Shown here in pieces: positions 19,301 through 27,282 of a stretch of 64,000 nt of DNA. The stretch comes from Nemesobacter sp965204665 (lineage in GTDB: Bacteria; Desulfobacterota_D; UBA1144; Nemesobacterales; Nemesobacteraceae), in the NCBI GenBank assembly GCA_965204665.1, contig OZ242002.1, positions 806,001 through 870,000 of the forward strand, written 5' to 3'. Every line of letters starts with the position of its first letter. The stretch's first letter is position 1. Both the position numbers and the translations under genes were made by a program. The notes beneath the pieces are model-generated. The model saw only the letters and a list, made by a program, of their open reading frames with translations, made no database searches and was not told the origin of the DNA.

Positions 19301-19858
19301 GGACAAATTCTCCCTTGTGGATTCCATTCTGCTGAGAGTCTCTTTTCTTCTGAGCTTGTACTTCTCGATTCCCGCCACTTCCTCTATGAATCTTCTTTTC
19401 TCTTCAGGCTTCGCAGTTATAAAAGATTCTATCTGTCCCTGCTCGACAATCGAGTACGCACGCGCGCCCACTCCCGTGTCAAGCAGCATCTCCGTTATGT
19501 CTTTAAGCCTGCATTTAACCCCGTTTATGCTGTACTCGCTTTCTCCGGAGCGGTAAAACTTTCTGCGTATCACCACTTCTTCAAAGCCGAGAGCATCGAC
19601 TCCTTCAAGAATTAAAGACACATCCGCCATTCCTAGGGATTTGAGTTCCGAACTCCCGCTGGAAATGACATCTTCCATACCGCCCGCGCGGAGGCTTCTC
19701 GGGTTATGTTCGCCGGTAACCCACCTTATGGCGTCGAGTATGTTGGATTTTCCGCAACCGTTGGGACCGACTATGGCAGTTATGCCTTCGGAAAAGGTTA
19801 TTTTCGTGTTCCGGTAAAAAGACTTGAAACCGGACATTTCAATAGCTTTGATTTTCAT
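16340..19858 (-). CDS. smc: Chromosome segregation/condensation protein SMC
   Basis: Condensin ATPase that compacts and separates newly replicated chromosomes. From the ATG at 19858 (MKIKAIEMSGFKSF) it has 1172 residues, the normal size. The N-terminal head carries GPNGCGKSN (31-39). Two long coiled coils surround a hinge around residues 500-670, which includes GDYIDSRGAITGG. The C-terminal head has the signature LLSGGEKALSA and Walker B FVFLDEIDAALD. An upstream ATG at 19933 would add 25 unlike residues. SMC loads at ParB-parS complexes in bacteria, so the three parS sites at 36-37.6 kb are a functional partner, although parB itself is not in the window. Confidence 0.98.
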   Translation of the reverse strand: MKIKAIEMSGFKSFYRNTKITFSEGITAIVGPNGCGKSNILDAIRWVTGEHNPRSLRAGGMEDVISSGSSELKSLGMADVSLILEGVDALGFEEVVIRRKFYRSGESEYSINGVKCRLKDITEMLLDTGVGARAYSIVEQGQIESFITAKPEEKRRFIEEVAGIEKYKLRRKETLSRMESTRENLSRVLDLKREVSGRIEDLALQAERAKQYEDLSARSRSLEFDILSAKLADSNQKVEKLLEKKQQMEHRLAEADERREEKKSLLETAQKKNTDSSQGVSALQSEVYELRSQKRENEFSAASLEREIAGTEKYIKDIEGQVESLEREIEETENRRHSIRMRSGDVENARLTASEEILREEETLSALKQRWERSRAELDSIAEQISEVMTRRSSVGSTIGAFSGEVEDLSEKKASLGSQTEALATQKRERETELGTLLRREGEIKDRFTRASREKEETESRLYDLRVEREKKLGELRGFESRKKDCVSTREALGRIQDNYEWLPEATRKFVLEKKQSGVLGVVSDFVAVPRNYERAVEAAFGEKLNWIVVEGSNEAVAAVELLREFSAGRGTFIPVGGKLSAPGGPVAETDGPSRSLNSLLDVKIIGKDLVHSMLQEVYVASDLKEAVKLKKQNGNGACFATLEGDYIDSRGAITGGNSVEGVFERKRRIEELETEAEELSRNIKNSRGEYEKLSAEMESLQISRDDLSELLRRLEISSIENVKDRSNAETGIEDLGRRIESLESEYAAVEKKLNNKNRTMEEMHSLSAQLDRSRSTLDSQYEKIERSVLESGENVSSLQEKITDLRIKSASIAEREKALEYEMQETEKAKAVISEKFSLRKKDIELKKDECRRLRGSLVEAQNVIAGTARDLRTKQELLEKLERDASLFREQVRRTEEEFQRASGEALLLKEDLSSARSRYERAQDELGYLSERYRDVFGEKSEDSLPSVSSELSIPEAERELKRVRAHLENFGPVNLLAPEEYRQLEERNGFLENQTKDLLQSLESLELAIKKLDTESTARFREAFDAVDGRFRETFSKLFENGEARLELSDPDDLLETGVQVMIRPGGKKFLPINLLSGGEKALSAISVIISACLVKPVPFVFLDEIDAALDETNTVRFNKILKEISSLSQVAVITHNKKTMEEASTLVGITSNPKTASKVVTVKLSAA

Positions 19859-20082
19859 GGGATAACGCAGACCCGCCCGCGCTGACTGTAAAACCACTGC
19901 ACAGACGGGAAAGTTAAATCCCGCATTGACCACAAAAACCGGGCTGGGATCTCCGGAGATGAAATAACACCGCAGGACAACGAAGCAATGTATTCCCCGC
20001 CTGTTCCATGGACTTCCGGTACCCCGTCATTATGCCATAAACCGCACAGAATTTCCACCAGGACATGAAAAAAGCTTGGAAA

Positions 20083-21684
20083 TCAGACACCGGATGGAAA
20101 AAGGGCTTTGTTGTGAACGATTTTCGAATTCCGTCTGAGTTCCTCAAGAACAGCGGAAATTAACGCTTGAGTGCGGGAGTCTTCTTCGTTCCTGCGCAAT
20201 TCATCGATACTCTGCTCGAAATCCTCCATATCGGCAGACTCCGTTTGCGCGAGAGAAACGAGATAGAAAGTCGAATCGGATCTGTAAACCTCGTCCGATG
20301 TCGGCGAATCGGAATCAAGTCCGAAAACATCTATCGTAAATTCCGGGGAATCCGGGAAATAAGCGGGGGTTCCTCCCCTTGTGAACAGACCCGTCCGCTC
20401 AATCGAGAGACCGAGAGATTTCGCTGCAACCGAAAAACTTTCCGAAGAAACCTTCATCTTTTCAAGACTGTCCGCGGCGGCATCCCGCGCGGCCTGCACC
20501 GCTTTTTTTTCCCTGATCGAGGACTCGACCATCCCGCGCGCCTGCTCGAACGGAAGATGTTTGCCGGGAACAACTTCAGTCACTTCGAAAAACCAGGTGG
20601 AATCACTGAGAACCAGTTCCGAAAAATTCCCTTGATCCGTATCGAAGGCTCGGGATCTCAAAATCTCGGGAACATCCTCTCCTTCATCTTCAATTCCGAA
20701 TTCAACAGTTTCTTTCACCTCAAGCGAAGGTCTTTCCGAAAGAAGGTCGGAAAAGGAACGTTTTTTCCTGCTTAAAAACGATTCAAGAAACGATTCATAA
20801 TCAACAGCCGCTCTTTGCTCCGCCAACTGCTTTTCTATTCCTTCCCTTACCTGTTCAAACGGTTTTATATCGCCGGAGGCGGCGAAAAACTCGTCGGGAT
20901 AAGTATTGTAATAGATTTCCGCTTGTTCGGACGAAACATTGCTTTCCGCAGTAAAATCCTCTAAAGAAAGTTTTGCGTATCGCACCTTCCTTTTCTCAAT
21001 ACTTCGGAACATGTTCTGAGCTTCCTCGTAATGTTTTTTCGCTTCATCCTCGGATACGGAAACATCTTCAATATAGTTTTCAGAAGAAAAGGAAATGTAA
21101 TCGAGACTGATTTGTTCACCGTTCAGTCTGTGTACGGCCGAAAGCTCCTGGTCTGTCACCACTACGGAACTTTCAAGAAGAGTAATGAGTTTTCGAGCCA
21201 GAATACCGTCCCTGTAAGATTTCTCGAATTCACTTACGGGGATTTCGAGTGACCGAGTAATATAATCCCTGTATCTCTGCGCTCCGATGAAAGCGCCGTC
21301 CACTTGAAAACCGGGGTCGTTTCTTATTGCATCGGAAAGCTCTTGGGAGCTCACGCTGATTCCTAGGTCCTCGGCTCTCTGGGCAAGCAGTTTACGGTTT
21401 ATGATGTTGTCAAGGGCGGTGAAACTGATGAATTCCAGAAGTTCATCGGAAAGTTGTTGACCGGACTCGCGGTAGGGCTGAAGCATGGTATCCCTTGCGT
21501 TGTAGAAATAGGCGAGAGAGATTTTTTCCCCGTTAACCTCGGCTGCTGTACCTCCTGTCGGGCTCCTGCCGCCGATACTTATACCTCCCACATAGCCGAA
21601 TCCTATCACAAAGGTCAAAGCCAGAAGAAGAAGTACGGCTCTGGTAAGAAAGTTGTTTTTGCCTTTTATGAGATCAAACGACAA
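20083..21684 (-). CDS. PpiD/SurA-like membrane-anchored periplasmic chaperone, PPIase domain apparently missing
   Basis: 533 residues from a TTG at 21684, placed after AGAAGGAAA. The N-terminus (LSFDLIKGKNNFLTRAV) leads into one membrane helix (VLLLLALTFVIGFGYVGG), as in PpiD. A SurA_N-type helical domain follows (AEVNGEKISLAYFYNA ... LDNIINRKLLAQRAEDLGI). The region where the parvulin rotamase domain is expected contains helical, charged sequence without the usual HILV motif, so catalytic isomerase activity is doubtful. Likely a chaperone at the Sec exit side of the inner membrane. About 220 gene-free bases separate it from smc. Confidence 0.78.
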   Translation of the reverse strand: MSFDLIKGKNNFLTRAVLLLLALTFVIGFGYVGGISIGGRSPTGGTAAEVNGEKISLAYFYNARDTMLQPYRESGQQLSDELLEFISFTALDNIINRKLLAQRAEDLGISVSSQELSDAIRNDPGFQVDGAFIGAQRYRDYITRSLEIPVSEFEKSYRDGILARKLITLLESSVVVTDQELSAVHRLNGEQISLDYISFSSENYIEDVSVSEDEAKKHYEEAQNMFRSIEKRKVRYAKLSLEDFTAESNVSSEQAEIYYNTYPDEFFAASGDIKPFEQVREGIEKQLAEQRAAVDYESFLESFLSRKKRSFSDLLSERPSLEVKETVEFGIEDEGEDVPEILRSRAFDTDQGNFSELVLSDSTWFFEVTEVVPGKHLPFEQARGMVESSIREKKAVQAARDAAADSLEKMKVSSESFSVAAKSLGLSIERTGLFTRGGTPAYFPDSPEFTIDVFGLDSDSPTSDEVYRSDSTFYLVSLAQTESADMEDFEQSIDELRRNEEDSRTQALISAVLEELRRNSKIVHNKALFPSGV

Positions 21685-22301
21685 TGGTGTTTCCTTCTGA
21701 AAAAACCGTTGAATTCTATACAAACTGAAAACGGGTTTCAAGCCGTTAACCTGAAACAGCTGCTCGGCCGCGGTCTTTCCGACCCGAGCACAATTCGCAA
21801 AAATTGCCCGGCATCGCCGTTCGACAGCATCATCACCCGACCCATTGAATCGCAGCGCAGACAAAAAACCTCCAATCTGCTAAGAATTCAGTCGACCGTA
21901 TCCAGTAACGGATGCATCGTTATATCCGCCCATTTAAGTTGTGTCGGGTCGGAAAGTCTGAAGTCAGATCAGATTCACTCTGAAAGTTCAGCCCGGAAAT
22001 GAGCATACGGCAAACGAGACGATACATAGTTCACCGAGCACTCCGCACAGTATATGCTGATGAGTTTGTCGGCGAAACAACACTCTGACATTAGAGCAGG
22101 TAAGATCCGCTTTCAGTTCCCGCAAAAAAGCCTCTGGTACAAGAGCGGAATTATTATCGGAGAAATTTTAAAGAAACAAACCCGGACGGGGTCCCGAGAG
22201 AAATGCGGACATACCAACAACTGCTCGGAATATAAACTTCTCTCAACAACCGTCGTGATAAAGAGCACTGCGCCGGTGATGACAAGTTACGAAAAAACTG
22301 A
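21685..22301. other. Gene-free stretch upstream of the PpiD-like gene
   Basis: About 600 bases without a convincing coding region or RNA gene. Possible readings have no family-like sequence and no ribosome sites. It should hold the promoter of the PpiD-like gene, but no strong -35/-10 pair stands out. Confidence 0.5.
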
Positions 22302-22339
22302 TTTGCGCAAAGCGAAGATTGACCTCCGCTTTGCGCAAA
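22302..22339 (-). terminator. Rho-independent terminator of the spondin-domain gene
   Basis: Perfect 13-base inverted repeat (22302-22314 with 22327-22339) around a 12-base loop, starting 13 bases past the stop codon of the spondin gene. On the minus strand it is followed within four bases by six T residues. Each arm contains the 10-base palindrome TTTGCGCAAA, so the two arms are also direct repeats. Confidence 0.65.
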
Positions 22340-22352
22340 CGAATCTCAAATT

Positions 22353-23237
22353 TTAGTGCGTCTTGCTTTCTGTAAATCTTTTTCTAAGTGAGACTATCAG
22401 AAGCACTCCGAACACCGACAGAAGCAGGCTGAACACGCCGCCTTTTTCGCTTCCTTCCGCGGCCAGCGCACAACCGTCGTCATCATCCTTACTGCTTGCC
22501 GGTGGTGCAGGTGCAGCAGCAGGAACCTTGAGCGTGAACTCCAACATCGCAATGGCTTCCGTTTTGTCGGAAAACTTTCCCTTCCCCTTAAGACTGGTAA
22601 TGTTTTCTTTAGGGTCGGTTTCGTCATTTGTTGTCGAAAAACCTTCTCCCTCTTCGGTGCCGGCATCGTAGGCGAATAATTCTGCTGTATAAGCTTTCCT
22701 CCAAGCACCATCTTCCATCAAATTCAGACCATTAACACCCACAAACCAATCCGGGCTGGGCGCTATCATAGTCAGAAACGTAACCAGCGGATGCATCTTG
22801 CTCACTTGGACCTCAAACTCCACCATGCCTTCGGCATCAAACCCGCCCTTTTTATTTTCCTGCTTTTTGATAATAGGCATACCTTTTACGTCGTCGCCGG
22901 CTTCCTTGATTTCTCCCGCTAACGCTTCAGTTTTTCCTCCTTCCGCTAACGCCTCCACTCCGGCTGATGCCATCTCACCCGCTTTCCACAGGGTTACATC
23001 TTCGTTATGTACGGCACCGATCAAATTGGAGAAATGCGGGTATGGAACACTGCTAAACATCATCGAACTGTCCCCGTTCCAGTTACCCTCGAACTTCACC
23101 ATGTAAGTGGCGGATTCCGAGGCATCATCCGCGCGGACCGTCTCGGACCGGACACCGAGGATAAATAAAGCAAGGAGCAAAACACCCGTTGCGATAAGAG
23201 CGGTTGGAAAACGCCCTTTATTAATCTTAGAATTCAT
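22353..23237 (-). CDS. Exported spondin-domain protein with Cys-containing C-terminal anchor
   Basis: 294 residues from an ATG at 23237 behind AAAGGAGGG. Signal peptide: TALIATGVLLLALFILGV, cleaved before the mature ADDASESATYMVKFEGNW. The body matches the bacterial spondin-N type: TYMVKFEGNWN, PHFSNLIGAVHN, and HPLVTFLTMIAPSPDWFVG, followed by GVNGLNLM. Such domains are found on cell-surface and matrix proteins. The tail has a Pro/Ala linker, acidic DDDDGCALA, a hydrophobic helix (VFSLLLSVFGVLLIVSL) and RKR. This tripartite Gly-Cys / helix / basic layout resembles CTERM sorting signals that are processed by dedicated membrane proteases. It has its own promoter and terminator. Role inferred: surface-anchored adhesion or matrix protein. 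Confidence 0.82.
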   Translation of the reverse strand: MNSKINKGRFPTALIATGVLLLALFILGVRSETVRADDASESATYMVKFEGNWNGDSSMMFSSVPYPHFSNLIGAVHNEDVTLWKAGEMASAGVEALAEGGKTEALAGEIKEAGDDVKGMPIIKKQENKKGGFDAEGMVEFEVQVSKMHPLVTFLTMIAPSPDWFVGVNGLNLMEDGAWRKAYTAELFAYDAGTEEGEGFSTTNDETDPKENITSLKGKGKFSDKTEAIAMLEFTLKVPAAAPAPPASSKDDDDGCALAAEGSEKGGVFSLLLSVFGVLLIVSLRKRFTESKTH

Positions 23238-23272
23238 AACTATCCCTCCTTTAAGGTCTATATCCGTTTTGG

Positions 23273-23301
23273 ATTTTCTCACATAATCCGATGGTTGTCA
23301 A
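23273..23301 (-). promoter_or_regulatory. Promoter of the spondin-domain gene
   Basis: Minus strand TTGACA (23296-23301), a 17-base spacer and GAAAAT (23273-23278) preceded by TGA, an extended -10 arrangement. The predicted leader is about 30 bases and contains the strong AAAGGAGGG ribosome site. Confidence 0.5.
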
Positions 23302-23691
23302 GTTGATATTCCGTCATCTCAAGATCTCCGGGTGAGGGTGAGGGGACGGACCTGAGTTTTCGGCAAGCATCTGTGACTGTCATCCGCCGGTTCATGTCGA
23401 GATGACATGTATTGATGCTCGTGGACCACACCGTTTCCTTAATGCCTCACGACGTATTTTTTCTTCTCCCCGGGCTGCATGCCTGCGTATTGTCGAAACA
23501 CACCGCAACCGGAAACCCCCGCTTGACGGAACACCGGCTTCAAACGCCCGAACTCGTCAAATGCGCGCACAGTTATATTTCGTCACTGTTCTTCGGGTAC
23601 TATGTTATGTGACTGAACCTGCACGGACAACGATGAACAGTGACGCTGTTGAAGAATATGTAAAAGTAACCACCGGAGGCAAAGTCTGAAA
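23302..23691. other. Gene-free stretch upstream of cofD
   Basis: About 390 bases between divergent genes. A possible 95-codon plus-strand reading (23402-23689) has no recognisable features or ribosome site, and I do not call it. GGAGG at about 23674 serves cofD. No clear RNA gene. Confidence 0.45.
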
Positions 23692-24633
23692 ATGATAACG
23701 GCTCTCGGCGGTGGAAGCGGCGCCGCGAAATTCCTGGAGGGTCTCTCCGTATCTGTTCCTGAAAACCTGCTTTCCGTAATAGTCAACACGGCGGACGATA
23801 TGGATATCTACGGGATGAGAGTGTCTCCCGACATAGACACGATAATCTACAGACTCTCGGGGAAGATAGACAAGAAAAAAGGGTGGGGACTCGGCGGTGA
23901 TACGTTTAATTTCCTCTCCGCCGCATCCCGGCTGGGTTTCCCCTCGTGGTTCGGAATGGGTGACGGGGACCTCGCCACGCATATGTTCAGGAAAAAACTG
24001 AGTGACTCGGGAGCGACTCTCAGCGAATCGACCGAGCGGATAGCCAGAAAATTCTCTCTCGGAGAAATACGCATACTTCCTATGAGCGACGACAAGGTGG
24101 AGAGTTGGATAAAAACAGACATGGGGGAGATGCATTTCCAGGAATACTATATAAAACACTCGATGGCGCCGAAGGTGCTCGGTGTGATTATAAAAGGTAT
24201 AGAAGAAGCTTCACCGGCTCCCCGCGTTCTCGAGTCCATAGAAAAGTCGGAGATCGTGATCATATGTCCGAGCAATCCTATCATAAGCATAGGCCCGATA
24301 CTCGGAGTTCGAGGAATAAGGAAAACGCTTGTCGAGGCTTCGGGAGTCAAAGTCGCTGTAAGCCCTCTTATCGGCGGAAAAGCTCTCAAGGGCCCGGCCG
24401 ACAGACTTATGAGAGGCTTGGGAATGGATGCCACCTCGACCCAGGTCGCGCTCCTTTACGCGGATTTTCTGGATGTGATGATAATCGACCGTTCGGACGC
24501 GGAAGAAGCGGAAAACATAGAATCGCTCGGAATAAAGGTCATTGTAACCGACATTCTGATCCCCGATGCCGAAAACGCTGTCAGACTCGCACGGGAAGTA
24601 CTGGAACTCAGAGTTTCACACACTCTCCCGTAG
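23692..24633 (+). CDS. cofD: 2-phospho-L-lactate transferase (CofD-like), coenzyme F420 synthesis
   Basis: Joins a phospholactate-type (or phosphoenolpyruvate-derived) moiety to Fo in making coenzyme F420. 313 residues with family landmarks: TALGGGSGAAKFLEGL at the N-terminus, VNTADDMDIYGMRVSPDIDT, GWGLGGDTF and CPSNPIISIGPIL. The ATG at 23692 is 14 bases after GGAGG. The motifs fit true CofD better than the related YvcK proteins, which lack the GWGLGGDTF segment. No other F420 gene (cofE, cofG, cofH) is in the window, and the neighbours give no hint of which F420-dependent enzyme is served. Confidence 0.9.
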   Translation: MITALGGGSGAAKFLEGLSVSVPENLLSVIVNTADDMDIYGMRVSPDIDTIIYRLSGKIDKKKGWGLGGDTFNFLSAASRLGFPSWFGMGDGDLATHMFRKKLSDSGATLSESTERIARKFSLGEIRILPMSDDKVESWIKTDMGEMHFQEYYIKHSMAPKVLGVIIKGIEEASPAPRVLESIEKSEIVIICPSNPIISIGPILGVRGIRKTLVEASGVKVAVSPLIGGKALKGPADRLMRGLGMDATSTQVALLYADFLDVMIIDRSDAEEAENIESLGIKVIVTDILIPDAENAVRLAREVLELRVSHTLP

Positions 24634-24656
24634 AGCATGCGGAGACACGGTGAGAT

Positions 24657-25589
24657 TCATTGCTCTATAGGCTTTTGAGGCCGCTCGTACGGTATCAGGC
24701 TGTAAAAGTAGAACTGCGGAAGTTCTGTCAACTTCTCATCACCGCAACTTGCATAAAGTTTTATCGTCCGGTTGACCACCACGGTGTTCACGCTGTAGAC
24801 AGTGTCTTTCCCTTCTACTCCGAATTCCACGGCAGTCAATTGATCGCGGTCCTTTTCAAACTCCCACCTGATGTCGTAAATACCCAGAATCCCCGTCTGC
24901 TCCCTGAGAAAATAGTCCGACACCTGTGATGTCTGGGAAAAACACGACCTTCCTCTGTAGCAGTCAAGAAATATCTCTTCTTTTAGATGACTTTCCATCA
25001 CCTGTCGCGCGGTTGACCCGCTTACTCTCCCGTAATATATCCCTTCGGGAAGCATCACCATGTTGGCGGCGAAACGATGAGCACCCACATGGGAACTTCT
25101 CCAGACACGAAAATCCTGTTGATCAGCTATTTCCCGCAGCACGGCAGACCCGTGCTCCGCGCAACATCTGTCACGGTCCCCGTGCGTGCAGACGAGCGCA
25201 AGTCTTTCATCGCAGGAATATTTTTCTATCTCTCCCGTCCGCAAAAGTTCCGTCAGGTCTATTGACAGAAGGTCTCTCGGGTTCGCAAGTTCAAATCTGT
25301 AAAGTTTCGGGGAAAATTCGCTTGAATGCGCGTAGTAAAAGACAATATCGTTTTTACTCGGACGGGGTTTCCCTATAAACTGAATCCTTGATTCCTCAAA
25401 AGACGATATCATACCTCTCAGATGGTCCTTTACCTCCTGAGGTAAACTGCTTTCCGCAAAAGCGTCTTTTCTCCACACGCCTCTGTATTCGAGCAGAAAC
25501 CAGTTTTTTGTCCGAGGCGCGGTTCCGTACAGATGCTCCCCTTTGTTCAAAGACATCTTCGAACAACTGGTATTTTGTTTATCCGTCAT
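24657..25589 (-). CDS. Sucrase/ferredoxin-like family protein
   Basis: 310-residue protein of the sucrase-ferredoxin-like family, thioredoxin-fold proteins thought to bind a [2Fe-2S] cluster. The defining segment is intact: LALVCTHGDRDRCCAEHG, then VWRSSHVGAHRFAANMVMLPEG and YYGRVSGS. The biochemical role is not established for the family. The gene overlaps mltA by four bases (its ATG sits in the mltA stop region), so the two are probably co-expressed, although a functional link is not evident. Confidence 0.85.
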   Translation of the reverse strand: MTDKQNTSCSKMSLNKGEHLYGTAPRTKNWFLLEYRGVWRKDAFAESSLPQEVKDHLRGMISSFEESRIQFIGKPRPSKNDIVFYYAHSSEFSPKLYRFELANPRDLLSIDLTELLRTGEIEKYSCDERLALVCTHGDRDRCCAEHGSAVLREIADQQDFRVWRSSHVGAHRFAANMVMLPEGIYYGRVSGSTARQVMESHLKEEIFLDCYRGRSCFSQTSQVSDYFLREQTGILGIYDIRWEFEKDRDQLTAVEFGVEGKDTVYSVNTVVVNRTIKLYASCGDEKLTELPQFYFYSLIPYERPQKPIEQ

Positions 25590-26893
25590 TCATTCCTCCG
25601 GAGATACCTTGCCTCTGATTCTCGAAGTGAAGCAAGAAACTCCGGTTTCGGAACAAGGCAGAAAAAATTCCCCCAGCTTTTCATCACTCCCGCGTGACGG
25701 GATGCATCTTTTCCCTCTCCCCAGAAAAGGTCGATGCGGCGAGCCCCCTTTATCGCTCCACCGCTGTCATGATTTACGACAAGACGGGAAACCGGCTCCC
25801 AATTCGAAGGTTCAACCGCCGACGGAGTATCAAAAACCGGTTGTTCAAACTGTAAAAACCCGAGAGAGCCTCTCGGAAAGAAAAACCGGTCCGCGGCGAC
25901 AGTCCTGCCGTCGACAACATCCGTTCCGAAAGAAGTCTGCGGTTTTCCGGGAAGTTCACGAAAAAACACGTAACTCGGATTTCTGTAAAGAATATCCATC
26001 CTCTCCGCGTAGGAAACAGATTTCAGGTATTTCTCTATAGCCCAAAGACTCATTTTTTCCTTCGGTATCCATCGGAAAAGAAATTTTCCTATGGCCACAT
26101 AATCATGTCCGTTGCTCGCGGCGTAGCCTACCATGGTCTGCTCTCCGTCAGCGAACTTTATCTTACCCGAACCCTGTATCTGCAGAAAAAAGGCGTCAAC
26201 GGGGTCTACCCAGGCGATCTCCAGGTTTTTCCCTTTGAGTTTTCCTGTAGAATCAATTTCGCGGCGGGAATAATAAGGTATAAGTCTCGGCGTTGTTCCA
26301 TATCGCCCCGGTACGACTCTCCCGTAAAAAGACCGTATTTTTCGGAGAGTTTCCTGATCATCCTCGAGAAACGAAAATCTGTCGAACCGGTCCACAAAGG
26401 TTTTCATGTTCACTCGTACAAGATCATCGGGCGTCCTGTACAGGGGTTGCGTGTGGTAAGTGGTCCAAGTTCTTGAAGCGGAAAGCTCGGGTGAGAAGTA
26501 AGATGTTATGAAAATCCGGCCGAAACTCTCTCCCGGAAAACCGTAAAAATCAAAATTTTCATTCAGTTCTCTTGTAAACTCATCCTTGTCCATCCCGTCT
26601 TTCAGTTTCTGCAGAAGATAATTAAGGGCATGAGCATAATCCCCTGCAGAAATTCTTCGTTTCCCGAACACAAGATCCGAAGCACTTTTACGGGAAAGTT
26701 TCTCTATGCCTGAATCAAGAGACTCTACAAGTCCTTTCGGGAAAATGTCGTCGCCTACTTCCAATGTAGACCGAAGAGGACGCATCGCTTCGGGGGAAAG
26801 AGCCGGCGCGGAGATTTCAGCAGTCCGCTGGCAGGAAACGCAGAGAAAAAGTAGTACAAAGGCTGTAACTGTACTGGAGATTAAGCGTCTCAC
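25586..26893 (-). CDS. mltA: Membrane-bound lytic murein transglycosylase A, lipoprotein
   Basis: Cleaves peptidoglycan glycan strands to 1,6-anhydromuropeptides. The signal sequence ends in a lipobox (LLFLCVSC, Cys near residue 21), which indicates outer-membrane anchoring. The MltA domain includes FGRIFITSYFSPELSAS and GSGKIKFADGEQTMVGYAASNGH. The C-terminal 3D domain contains VVNHDSGGAIKGARRIDLFWG, holding the catalytic aspartates. 435 residues. The sucrase/ferredoxin-like gene follows with a four-base overlap. Confidence 0.95.
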   Translation of the reverse strand: MRRLISSTVTAFVLLFLCVSCQRTAEISAPALSPEAMRPLRSTLEVGDDIFPKGLVESLDSGIEKLSRKSASDLVFGKRRISAGDYAHALNYLLQKLKDGMDKDEFTRELNENFDFYGFPGESFGRIFITSYFSPELSASRTWTTYHTQPLYRTPDDLVRVNMKTFVDRFDRFSFLEDDQETLRKIRSFYGRVVPGRYGTTPRLIPYYSRREIDSTGKLKGKNLEIAWVDPVDAFFLQIQGSGKIKFADGEQTMVGYAASNGHDYVAIGKFLFRWIPKEKMSLWAIEKYLKSVSYAERMDILYRNPSYVFFRELPGKPQTSFGTDVVDGRTVAADRFFFPRGSLGFLQFEQPVFDTPSAVEPSNWEPVSRLVVNHDSGGAIKGARRIDLFWGEGKDASRHAGVMKSWGNFFCLVPKPEFLASLRESEARYLRRNE

Positions 26894-27282
26894 TAAAAAG
26901 TCTCCCAGGGTAAGGCTTTTCCTTGCAGCCGCAAATTTCGGAAAACGTGCTGAAATTATACAGGAAAGTCTTTAAGGTTGCATTCAGAGGCAAAAGAGAC
27001 TGTGAAGATATTCTGAGGTTCTGCATTGTTCAGCGTAGACCTCGGAATCGAGATGTTTTTACGGAATCCGGTTTGTCCACAATTTCCCCGTAACTGTTCG
27101 GTCAAGGTGCAGGCGTACGAGTGTTTTCAGCCAGATTTACTTTTCGGGTTCCCCCGAATTTACTGTACCGGTCGCAGCAGCATCCGTCTCTTCGAGTGTT
27201 TTCGATGTGTCCATCCCGAAGTCCGTGCAGGTCGGAATCTCGACAAACATTTCTATCAGCACAAACGAATTCATCCTCGGAT
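26894..27282. other. Gene-free stretch between the RTX lipoprotein and mltA
   Basis: About 390 bases. It contains a short hairpin (27143-27158, six-base arms, tetraloop) downstream of the RTX gene but no adjacent T-run, so I do not call a terminator. No supported gene or RNA. Confidence 0.45.

Noticed and set aside
23402..23689. 95-codon frame just before cofD
   Set aside because: No ribosome site, no domain, and biased Arg-rich composition. An 18-codon peptide at its end (23632-23688) is also unsupported.
27143..27158. Hairpin downstream of the RTX gene as a terminator
   Set aside because: Six-base arms with a tetraloop but no following T-run on the minus strand, and it is 125 bases past the stop.
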